Shown: positions 1-7,192 of the stretch, one piece after another
Layout of the letters: the number at the start of each line of letters is the position of its first letter
How positions within the stretch are numbered: the first letter of the stretch is position 1
Assembly (NCBI RefSeq): GCF_003337315.1
Contig: NZ_QPJV01000003.1
Location: forward strand, 124,001 to 188,000
DNA from: Vagococcus fluvialis
GTDB taxonomy: Bacteria > Bacillota > Bacilli > Lactobacillales > Vagococcaceae
DNA: 64,000 bases
Direction: 5' to 3'
Translations under genes and position numbers: made by a program
The notes under the pieces: model-generated
Seen by the model: only the letters and a program-made list of their open reading frames with translations
Database searches by the model: none
What the model was told of the DNA's origin: nothing

Positions 1-651
1 ATTAAATATACAGGTTCAAGTCACAAAGCAAGTGCGATTGCTATGGATAAATTATTAGCAAAAGAGTTAATGGCTTTTCATGGTGTTAGTACGCCAGCCT
101 GGGAAGTGTATGAAGAAGGAGTTGAGTTTAAGGCTCCTTGTGTGATTAAGGCTAATGATAATGGCTCAAGTATTGGTGTTTACATGGCGAATACAAAAGA
201 AGAATTTGACCAAGCCATTATTGAAGCGAAAACTTTCAACACAGAAATCATTATTGAAGAAAAAATAGTTGGGCGTGAATTTGCTGTTGGGGTACTTGAT
301 AAGGAAGCTTTACCAATTATTGAAATTATTCCTAAAGTAGGTTTTTATGATTACAAAAATAAATACCAAGCAGGTAGTGCTGAGGAAGTTACTCCAGCAC
401 ATATCTCGACAGAATTAACCTTAAAAATGCAAGAGATGGCTTTGGAAACTCATCGTGTTTTAGGACTGTCAAGTTACTCACGAATTGACTTTTTAATGAA
501 TGAGCAAAATGAAATCTTTTGTATCGAGGCTAATACACTGCCAGGGATGACACCAACAAGTCTTCTACCTCAAGAAGCTCAGGCTATTGGTTTAGATTAC
601 CCAACATTATGCGAAAAATTAGTTCAAATTTCTTTAAAAAAATACAATTAA
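1..651 (+). CDS. D-alanine--D-alanine ligase-like ATP-grasp protein (5' end outside window)
   Basis: This is the C-terminal 216 residues of a Ddl-family ligase; the reading frame is open from base 1, so the start lies upstream. The family joins two D-alanines with ATP to make the dipeptide used by MurF in peptidoglycan synthesis. Seen here are the ATP-grasp segment KANDNGSSIGV, the omega-loop motif GFYDYKNKY whose tyrosine is typical of D-Ala-D-Ala rather than D-Ala-D-Lac ligases, and the metal-binding end IEANTLPGMTPTS. A complete canonical ddl lies at 17769-18815, so this is a paralogue. Its loop and C-terminus differ from that copy and remind me of clostridial-type Ddl proteins, which is an inference from memory. 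Its dipeptide product cannot be fixed from sequence alone. Confidence 0.85.
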   Translation: MKYTGSSHKASAIAMDKLLAKELMAFHGVSTPAWEVYEEGVEFKAPCVIKANDNGSSIGVYMANTKEEFDQAIIEAKTFNTEIIIEEKIVGREFAVGVLDKEALPIIEIIPKVGFYDYKNKYQAGSAEEVTPAHISTELTLKMQEMALETHRVLGLSSYSRIDFLMNEQNEIFCIEANTLPGMTPTSLLPQEAQAIGLDYPTLCEKLVQISLKKYN

Positions 652-678
652 AAAAATTAAGGTGTTACTAAGTAGGTT

Positions 679-687
679 TGCTATAAT
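679..687 (+). promoter_or_regulatory. Extended -10 promoter for the argR operon
   Basis: TGCTATAAT is a full extended -10 element (TGnTATAAT) 34 bases before the argR ATG. No convincing -35 hexamer is seen, which is usual for extended -10 promoters. A ribosome binding site AGGAGAGGGGG follows at 701-711. Confidence 0.6.
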
Positions 688-720
688 AAAAGAAACTAAC
701 AGGAGAGGGGGTTTGCCAAG

Positions 721-1173
721 ATGAAGAAAAAAGATCGTCAATCTTTCATAAAGCAAATTATTTTTGAGGAAATAATTGAAAATCAACATCAACTAATTGA
801 AAAATTAGCTAAAGAAGGGATTGAGGCAACCCAAGCAACAATCTCAAGAGACATTAAAGAGCTGAATATTGTGAAAGTCCATGATGTAAGTGGTGTCGTT
901 AAATATGGTATTTTAGAAGCAACATCTGTTGAACATGATACTCATTTAAAGGAAGTCTTTAAAGATTCTGTCTCTCAAGTGACTCAAGTTCAGTTTATGA
1001 ATGTAGTAAATACATTACTTGGAACAGCAGATATTGTGGCAGCAGAAATCGATGAATTGCAATTACCAGAAATTGTAGGAACTCTAGCAGGAACAGATAC
1101 TATTGTTTTAATCTCTACCTCAGAATCTGAGGCTAAACGAATTAATAAAAGATTATTGTCTTATCTTAAATAA
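721..1173 (+). CDS. argR: ArgR/AhrC-family arginine-responsive transcriptional regulator
   Basis: A 150-residue ArgR-type regulator; the length is normal for the family. The N-terminal winged helix carries ATQATISRDIKELNIVKV (about residues 36-53), the DNA-recognition signature. The C-terminal half is the hexamerisation and arginine-binding domain. Two motifs are altered: the usual PG of the T-x-PG-x-A motif reads LG (100-101), and the ligand motif that is normally AGDDT reads AGTDT (123-127), so one of the two arginine-binding aspartates is missing. Lactic acid bacteria often have two or more ArgR paralogues that act together, so this copy may need a partner or respond to arginine differently (inference). 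It is 15 bases from the next gene, so they are probably cotranscribed. Confidence 0.88.
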   Translation: MKKKDRQSFIKQIIFEEIIENQHQLIEKLAKEGIEATQATISRDIKELNIVKVHDVSGVVKYGILEATSVEHDTHLKEVFKDSVSQVTQVQFMNVVNTLLGTADIVAAEIDELQLPEIVGTLAGTDTIVLISTSESEAKRINKRLLSYLK

Positions 1174-1188
1174 ATAGGAGGATGTTTT

Positions 1189-2691
1189 ATGTTATCAGCA
1201 TTACAAAATGGATCGGATATTCGTGGGATTGCTATTACTCATGAGGAGTTTACAGCTAACTTAACTGAAAAAGAAGTTAGGGAAATTGGTGTTGGTATTT
1301 TTGCTTGGTTAAAAGAGGTTAAAAAGATTAACCACAAACCACTTAAAATTGCCATTGGTCACGATAGTCGCTTGTCAGCTGGCGTTATTAAACAAGCACT
1401 AATTGATGCTTTTTTACAAGAGGACGTTTTAATTTATGACACAGGTCTTTCAACAACACCAGCTATGTTTATGGCAACTCAATTTGAAGAGTTTGATGCA
1501 GATTGTGGCATTATGATAACAGCTAGTCACTTACCTTATTACTATAACGGGATTAAATTGTTCACTAAATCAGGTGGAGCCGAGCATGAAGATATTGATG
1601 AAATTTTAGAACTTGCATCTGAGTATAAGAGCGAATTACCAAAAGTTGGAACAATCGAAGAAAAAGAAATTATTTCTTTATACGCAACAGATATGGTTAA
1701 AAAAATTCAAGCAGAAACAAAAAGTGAACAACCACTAGCTGATTTTCATATTGTATTAGATGCTGGTAATGGTGCTGGTGGCTTTTTTGCTGAAAAAGTA
1801 TTAGCTACTTTAGGGGCGGATACAGCGGGAAGCCAGTTTTTAGAGCCAGATGGAACATTTCCAAATCATATGCCAAATCCTGATAACAAAGAAGCTATGG
1901 CGAGTATTCAAGAAGCTGTTTTAAAAAATAAAGCTGATTTAGGTGTAATTTTTGATACTGACGTGGACCGAGCAGCTGTTGTAGCAAAATCTGGACAAGT
2001 GATTAATCGTAATAACTTAATTGCTGTTTTAGCTCAAATTGTTTTAGAAAATAATCCAGGGCAAACAATTGTAACTAACTCACCAACTTCTAGTCATTTA
2101 AAAGATTTCATTGAAGAATTAGGTGGTAAACAAGTCCGTTATTTATGTGGCTACCGTAATGTGATTAATAAAGCCGTCCAGTTAAATGAAGCTGGAATTG
2201 AAACACCTCTAGCCATTGAAACTAGTGGGCATGCTGCTTTTAAAGAGAATTATTTCCTAGATGATGGTGCTTATGTAATTGCTAAAATTTTAATGTTATT
2301 ACCAAAATTAAAAGCAGAAGGTAAAAATTTAAGTGAATTAATCGAAAAATTAAAACAACCAGTTGAGGCACAAGAAGTTCGTTTTAAAATTTCAGGAGAT
2401 GATTACCGAGTTTACGGTGAGTCTGTCATTGAAAACTTGCATCATTTTGTGTCAGAAACAGAAGGATTTACAGTAGATCATGAAAATGATGAGGGTATCA
2501 GAGTTAATACAACAGACGTATACGGTTCTGGTTGGTTCTTGTTACGTATGAGTTTGCATGAACCGCTACTTGTTTTACAAGTTGAAAATGATGTGGCAGA
2601 TAAAAATAAATTAGTTTTCACTAAATTAGCAGAATATTTTGTTAAACAAGATAGATTAAATACCGAAAAATTATTAGAAATCTTAAAATAA
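1189..2691 (+). CDS. Phosphoglucomutase/phosphomannomutase family protein
   Basis: A 500-residue alpha-D-phosphohexomutase, which moves phosphate between C1 and C6 of a hexose phosphate for sugar-nucleotide or cell-wall precursor synthesis. Visible landmarks are the phosphoserine loop TASHLPYYYNG (Ser113), the metal loop DTDVDR, and the sugar-recognition motif ETSGHAAF followed by DDGAY. The TASHLP form is typical of the COG1109 branch found in clostridia and plants rather than of GlmM, whose loop reads SASHNP. Ribosome binding site TAGGAGG precedes the ATG. Whether glucose-1-P, mannose-1-P or both are the substrates cannot be decided. It follows argR and precedes a small cysteine-containing gene at close spacing. 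Confidence 0.85.
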   Translation: MLSALQNGSDIRGIAITHEEFTANLTEKEVREIGVGIFAWLKEVKKINHKPLKIAIGHDSRLSAGVIKQALIDAFLQEDVLIYDTGLSTTPAMFMATQFEEFDADCGIMITASHLPYYYNGIKLFTKSGGAEHEDIDEILELASEYKSELPKVGTIEEKEIISLYATDMVKKIQAETKSEQPLADFHIVLDAGNGAGGFFAEKVLATLGADTAGSQFLEPDGTFPNHMPNPDNKEAMASIQEAVLKNKADLGVIFDTDVDRAAVVAKSGQVINRNNLIAVLAQIVLENNPGQTIVTNSPTSSHLKDFIEELGGKQVRYLCGYRNVINKAVQLNEAGIETPLAIETSGHAAFKENYFLDDGAYVIAKILMLLPKLKAEGKNLSELIEKLKQPVEAQEVRFKISGDDYRVYGESVIENLHHFVSETEGFTVDHENDEGIRVNTTDVYGSGWFLLRMSLHEPLLVLQVENDVADKNKLVFTKLAEYFVKQDRLNTEKLLEILK

Positions 2692-2705
2692 AGGTGTGAA
2701 CGATC

Positions 2706-3041
2706 TTGGCTCGTAAGATAAATGATGGTCCCAAAATTAATTTTGAGAAAAAAACAGTAGCTGCAATGATTGATATTTACTATAAACAATTTAAGGATGA
2801 GGAACATCTAGCAGAAAGAGAAGATGTTTTATCTTATGCGATGACTCGCTTAAATTATTGTCGTTTTGGTGAAGATAAACCAACTTGCAAAGTTTGTCCC
2901 GTTCATTGCTATAAAAAAAGCTACCAAGAAAAAATGAAATTAATTATGCGTTATTCAGGGCCAAGAATGATGATTTATCATCCTATTATGTCAGTAGAAC
3001 ATTTTGTTAAAGAATGGCGATACAAAAAGAAAGATGATTGA
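2706..3041 (+). CDS. Nitrous oxide-stimulated promoter family protein (small four-cysteine protein)
   Basis: A 111-residue protein that I recognise as the conserved family named after a nitrous oxide-stimulated promoter. The signature is RLNYCRFGEDKPTCKVCPVH followed by CY, with Cys52, Cys61, Cys64 and Cys68 able to form a metal site, and then GPRMMIYHP. Its molecular function is unknown. The start is TTG at 2706 with AAAGGTG upstream; no better in-frame ATG exists. The stop codon overlaps the -35 box of the proS promoter, so its gene ends exactly where the next unit begins. It is probably the last gene of the argR operon. Confidence 0.75.
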   Translation: MARKINDGPKINFEKKTVAAMIDIYYKQFKDEEHLAEREDVLSYAMTRLNYCRFGEDKPTCKVCPVHCYKKSYQEKMKLIMRYSGPRMMIYHPIMSVEHFVKEWRYKKKDD

Positions 3042-3066
3042 CTTTAAAAATCAGAGATGATAGTAT
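3038..3066 (+). promoter_or_regulatory. SigmaA-type promoter of the proS T-box leader
   Basis: TTGACT (3038-3043), a 17-base spacer and TAGTAT (3061-3066) form a good vegetative promoter. Transcription would start near 3073, just ahead of the T-box leader. Confidence 0.6.
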
Positions 3067-3094
3067 TTCTTTTGAGTCAACATAAATTACATAT

Positions 3095-3297
3095 CAAAAC
3101 TGGACTAGTAAAGGACACTTGCTGGATTATAAGAGAGAAATCAAATGCTGAAAGATTTCATCCACGCTTCCCTTGAACCTACCAACTAAACATTTAGGTT
3201 TGATACCTTTATCATCAGATTAAGTTGTAAAGTACAAATCTACTTTAAAGCAAGGTGGCACCGCCGTTTTTGGTCCTTGCATTAAAGTAGATTTTTT
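3095..3297 (+). promoter_or_regulatory. T-box riboswitch (proline type) with terminator, controlling proS
   Basis: The leader has the T-box motif AAGGTGGCACCGCC at 3252-3265, inside a terminator whose arms are 3237-3255 and 3275-3293, followed by a T-run. Stem I runs from TGG (3101-3103) to CCA (3182-3184), with the S-turn pair AGTA (3107-3110) and GAA (3175-3177), and an inner hairpin around GCTGAAA (3147-3153). The triplet after GAA is CCT (3178-3180), a proline codon, which fits the gene downstream. T-boxes sense uncharged tRNA and switch from terminator to antiterminator, so proS should rise under proline starvation. The acceptor-pairing bulge reads TGGC, which predicts a G discriminator; bacterial tRNA-Pro normally has A. 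Confidence 0.88.
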
Positions 3298-3327
3298 TGT
3301 GTTTTAAATTGAAGGAGGAAATAAGAA

Positions 3328-4773
3328 ATGGCTAAAAAACAAGGTTTCGTAAAAGAAATTACAAGTCGTGATGACGATTTTGCAAAATGGTACACAGATG
3401 TTTGTTTAAAAGCAGAACTATGTGACTACTCAAGTGTTAAAGGAATGATGGTTGTTCGCCCAACAGGTACAGCGATTTGGGAAAATATTAGAGATGTTAT
3501 CGACAAAAAAATCAAAGCAACAGGACATGAAAATGTATTAATGCCAATGTTAATTCCTGAGAGCTTATTATTAAAAGAAGCAGAGCATGTTGAAGGATTT
3601 GCTCCTGAGGTTGCCTGGGTAACTCATGGTGGAAACAACGAATTACAAGAGCGTCTTGCAATTCGTCCAACATCAGAAGTTGTATTTGCGGAACATTTCA
3701 AAAAAATTATTCACTCTCACCGTGACTTACCAGTTCTTTATAACCAATGGGTAAGTGTGGTTCGTTGGGAAAAAAATACACGCCCATTTTTAAGAACAAC
3801 AGAATTTTTCTGGCAAGAAGGACATACGTGCCATTCTACTGCCGAAGAAGCTCAAGCAGAAACAAAATTAATGTTAGAAACGTATGTTGATGTTTGTGAG
3901 AATTTTTTAGCAATTCCAGTTGTATCAGGTGTGAAATCTGAAAGCGAAAAATTTGCAGGAGCAGATAAAACATTTACGAATGAAACATTAATGTATGATG
4001 GAAAAGCACTGCAAATTAACACATCACATGACTTTGGTAATAACTTTGGTAAAGCATTTGATATTAACTTTACTAATAAAGAAGGTAAAGAAGAAGCTGT
4101 TTATACAACATCTTGGGGATTCACAACACGTGCAATTGGTGGGATGATTATGGTTCATAGTGATGACCGTGGTTTAGTTATTCCTCCAAGAATTGCTCCA
4201 ACTCAAGTTATGATTATTCCAATCGCTCAACATAAAGAAGGTGTATTAGATAAAGCTTACGACTTAAAAGAGTTATTAGGTAAAAATATGAGTGTTAAAG
4301 TGGATGCAAGTGATAAACAACCTGGTTGGAAATTCAGTGAAGCTGAAATGAAAGGTTATCCAGTTCGTATTGAAATTGGGCCTCGTGATATTGAAGAAGG
4401 TAAAGTGGTTGTTGTTCGCCGTGATACATTAGAAAAAATCACAATGGAATTAAATGATGAATTAGCAGCTAATATTGAAAACTTATTAGAAACAATTCAA
4501 CAAGATATGTTTGACCGTGCTAAAGAGCGTCAAGATGCAAAAACACGTACAGCTACAACTAAAGAAGAATTCTACGAGTTAATCGAAGAAGGCGGATTTG
4601 TCTTAGCGCCTTGGTCAGGAGATCCTGAAGTTGAAGCGAAGATTAAAGAAGACACTGGTGCTACGTCAAGATGTTGGAGTTTAGAACATCAAAATGATGA
4701 TTTAACAGGAGTTAAAGATTTATGGAACGGCGAAGATGCTAAGTATATGATGCACTGGGCAAAAGCATACTAA
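3328..4773 (+). CDS. proS: Prolyl-tRNA synthetase, archaeal/eukaryal type (class II, short form)
   Basis: A 481-residue ProRS that attaches proline to tRNA-Pro in the cytoplasm. Class II landmarks include RPTSE at 113-117, the motif 2 region LRTTEFFWQEGHTCH and motif 3 in the GGMIMVHSDDRGLVIPPR region, then an anticodon-binding domain and a C-terminal extension with KEEFYELIEEGGFVLAPW. The short length and the start FVKEITSRDDDFAKWYTDV mark the archaeal/eukaryal-like form without the inserted Ala-tRNA-Pro editing domain of the usual 570-residue bacterial enzyme. The start has a strong GGAGGAAA site. The gene stands alone between a T-box and a terminator. A second bacterial-type proS elsewhere in the genome is possible. 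Confidence 0.95.
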   Translation: MAKKQGFVKEITSRDDDFAKWYTDVCLKAELCDYSSVKGMMVVRPTGTAIWENIRDVIDKKIKATGHENVLMPMLIPESLLLKEAEHVEGFAPEVAWVTHGGNNELQERLAIRPTSEVVFAEHFKKIIHSHRDLPVLYNQWVSVVRWEKNTRPFLRTTEFFWQEGHTCHSTAEEAQAETKLMLETYVDVCENFLAIPVVSGVKSESEKFAGADKTFTNETLMYDGKALQINTSHDFGNNFGKAFDINFTNKEGKEEAVYTTSWGFTTRAIGGMIMVHSDDRGLVIPPRIAPTQVMIIPIAQHKEGVLDKAYDLKELLGKNMSVKVDASDKQPGWKFSEAEMKGYPVRIEIGPRDIEEGKVVVVRRDTLEKITMELNDELAANIENLLETIQQDMFDRAKERQDAKTRTATTKEEFYELIEEGGFVLAPWSGDPEVEAKIKEDTGATSRCWSLEHQNDDLTGVKDLWNGEDAKYMMHWAKAY

Positions 4774-4816
4774 AATAGTCATTTTTTGTCACAAAAATAG
4801 TTAATTTCAACATAAT

Positions 4817-4867
4817 AAAGGTGTGAAACGATAGTTTAAAGAACTATGTTTCACATCTTTTTTTATT
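4817..4867 (+). terminator. Rho-independent terminator after proS
   Basis: A hairpin with arms AAGGTGTGAAACGATAGTT and AACTATGTTTCACATCTT and a five-base loop, followed by TTTTTTT. Confidence 0.85.
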
Positions 4868-4964
4868 TTACATTTAGCCTACACATATTGTGAAAAAGAA
4901 CACTAATTTTGGTGGTAAAATAGATAATATAGAGATGAATGTAAAAAAGAAAGAGGATCCTAAT

Positions 4965-6753
4965 ATGAAATTGATAAAAAACGAGGTAATTAGTTCAATT
5001 GGGATAGTCGTATTATTTTGTTTAGGAATGGTTGGCTTAGGAACAGTTGAGGCAGCGGTAGATGTAAAAGACGCTGGTAATTTTTATACAGATGTACCTG
5101 AAGCTGAAGGAAGCTTTTTAGGTGCATCAAGTTATTTTCATATTTTTGCCAATAAAGCCCATTTAAGAAATCATACAAATGGAAATGTTGCGACAAGAGA
5201 ATTATCAGGTTCATCTAATTTTGGAACTCAGGATATACCATGGGTTGAATCTAACTACGCTCAAAAGGTGTTAGATATTAATGGAGCTTCAGGTGTTCGT
5301 GATCATACAAAAATGGTTTTTGGAAAAGAAACGCAAATTGATTTATCTGAGTATAATCGTCCTAAAGTAAATGGTCGTCAAATGGACAGAATCTCTGGAG
5401 ATAATATTTACCAGGATAAGGGAGATAATTTTTATATTGATTTTACAAAGGAATTTGCCAAGTTAACAGAGGTTAGTCAAAGTTTAATTAATCAGAATGT
5501 GAGTAAAACTTATTATAATAAGGATTTTAAAAATGAAAATGAACGCTACATCGATGTATCTGGATTTGAAGGCAGTGATGTTTATATTCGATTAGCACCA
5601 GAAGTATTAAAGAAAAATACACCACTTAACATTACAGGACTAGAAAAAAATTTAGGTGATGGTAATTTTAAAAACGTTTACTTAATTGTGGAAACAGATA
5701 ACGAAACAAGTTATAACGTTCAAAGTCAGATTAAATTTAAATACACAGACGGCTCAGAGCGCGGTAATAAAGAAACGACAGACTTCTCAGATAGTACTGC
5801 CTTATGGACTTTTAGTCATAATGATAAGCCTTTTAAAGGAAGTATTAATCTAGGAAGTACTTGGCTAGGTAGTGTTTTAGCCCCGTTAGCTACACTTGGT
5901 GGTGAGCAAAATATTGGTGGTAATATTATTGTGGACCGTTTTACAGGTGCAGGAGAAACGTATGGCTGGAATTTTCAAGAAAATAAAAAAGGAAGAGTTG
6001 TATTAAGAAAAACGTCATCAAAAGATCATAGCAAATTAGCTGGGGCAGTTTTTGATCTGTATGAAGAAGGTAAAGACACGCCGCTTAAAACAGGACTAAC
6101 AACTGACGTTAATGGAGAAATTCATGTAAGTGACTTAAAACCTGGTTATTATTACTTCAAAGAAACCAAAGCACCAATTGGGTATGAAAAAACAGATGAA
6201 AAATACGTCTTTGAAATTAAAAAAGATCAGGTAAGTAGTGTTCAACAAGTTAAAGTAATGAATGAAAAACACAAAGAAGAAGAACATCTAGGTGCTGTGA
6301 AATTAATTAAAACAGATAATAAGGATACAAAAAAAATTCTTAAAAGGTGCCGAATTTTCATTATTTGATCAAGATAATAATTTAATAGCAGAAAACTTAG
6401 TAACCAATGAAGACGGTGTTTTATTAGTAGAGAAGCTAAAAGAAGGAAGTTATTACTTTGTAGAAACTAAGGCTCCAACTGATTACAAAAAAACAGATAA
6501 AAAATATGTTTTTGAAATTCAAAAACAGGAGACAACTCAAGTAGAGCAAGTTCATGTGACAAATGAAAAATTGCCAGTTGTCCCTAAAGAACCAACTGAA
6601 CCGAAGAAACCAGTTACACCAACAATAACGGATAAGTTTTTGCCTAAAACAGGTGAAATTAAAACAAATATGGTACTAATCGGTTGGACACTTGTTATGG
6701 GTATTTTCTTTATTTACTGGAAAAAATATCATGATACTCATCAATTGGATTAA
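4965..6753 (+). pseudogene. LPXTG-anchored adhesin with SpaA-type domains, interrupted by a +1 frameshift at an A8 tract
   Basis: Start at ATG 4965 (AGAGGA site at 4952) with a signal peptide of about 30 residues ending near VEAA. The mature N-terminal domain begins with FLGASSYFHIFANKAHL and HTNGNVATREL, which I recognise as the choice-of-anchor A / adhesive domain type. Two prealbumin-like SpaA repeats follow, sharing YYF.ETKAP, KKTD.KYVFEI and a VTNEK or VMNEK end, typical of intramolecular isopeptide-bond domains. A proline-rich spacer, LPKTG, a membrane segment and a positive tail complete a sortase substrate. The first frame stops at 6368 because of the tract at 6329-6336: with seven A the frame would read TKKFLKGAEF and run on to 6753. 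It may be a pseudogene, a phase-variable gene or a sequencing error. The sortase that would anchor it is probably at 15881-16657. Confidence 0.85.
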
Positions 6754-6754
6754 T

Positions 6755-6796
6755 AAAAAATAGGCTATGACATATTTTTGTCATAGCCTATTTTTT
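6755..6796. terminator. Bidirectional terminator between the adhesin and HIT genes
   Basis: AAAAAATAGGCTATGACA and its exact reverse complement flank a short loop, with A-run on one side and T-run on the other, so it can serve both converging genes. The right arm includes the last codons of the HIT gene. Confidence 0.85.
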
Positions 6797-7176
6797 AGCT
6801 TTTCTTTTAATAATTCAAGGTCAAGAGGCTTGAATGCAACTGTTTGACTATCCCAAAAAGCATCATCTTGATAACGAGGAATTAGATGGGCATGAAAGTG
6901 TGTACCGTCATCCATAACAGCACCATTATTTTGAGCAATCGTTGCACCTAATACATCAAAATTATTTTCTAACGTTGCAATAATTTGTTTCTCAAATTGA
7001 AGTAAATCTAACAGTATTTCATTAGGAATATCTAGCATGGTTTCGTAATGTTTTTTAGAGATGACTAAAATATGACCTGTTTGAATAGGATCTATATCAA
7101 AGACCGCAAAAAAATAAGTACTCTCTGCTAAGATATTAGTTGCTTCAATATGATGACAAAAAATACAATTTTCCAT
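6781..7176 (-). CDS. HIT family nucleotide-binding hydrolase
   Basis: A 131-residue histidine-triad protein. The catalytic motif HFHAHLIPR (His93, His95, His97) is intact, and an N-terminal CIFC (Cys4, Cys7) with His8/His9 may help bind zinc, as in Hint-like proteins. The family hydrolyses nucleoside phosphoramidates or dinucleotide polyphosphates; the exact substrate is unknown. It lies 16 bases downstream of the pseudouridine synthase gene on the same strand, so the two are probably cotranscribed. The stop codon lies inside the terminator stem shared with the adhesin gene. Confidence 0.9.
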   Translation of the reverse strand: MENCIFCHHIEATNILAESTYFFAVFDIDPIQTGHILVISKKHYETMLDIPNEILLDLLQFEKQIIATLENNFDVLGATIAQNNGAVMDDGTHFHAHLIPRYQDDAFWDSQTVAFKPLDLELLKEKLKNRL

Positions 7177-7192
7177 TAAAACAGCCTCCTGA

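Noticed and set aside
1-651. VanA- or VanC-type resistance ligase
   Set aside because: The omega loop has the Tyr-containing FYDYKNKY motif of D-Ala-D-Ala ligases, and no vanH, vanX, vanT or vanRS genes are in view.
2478-2807. 109-codon minus-strand frame across the mutase/four-cysteine gene junction
   Set aside because: It overlaps two well-supported plus-strand genes, has no ribosome binding site and no recognisable motif.
3095-3184. Alternative T-box specifiers (such as GAT near 3154) that would fit a G73 tRNA
   Set aside because: The S-turn pair AGTA/GAA and the TGG/CCA base stem place CCT in the specifier position, and the gene is proS.
6329-6368. Programmed ribosomal frameshifting in the adhesin
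   Set aside because: The A8 tract lacks a downstream pseudoknot or an upstream Shine-Dalgarno stimulator that I can see, and surface proteins of this type are not known to use it; slippage or error is simpler.
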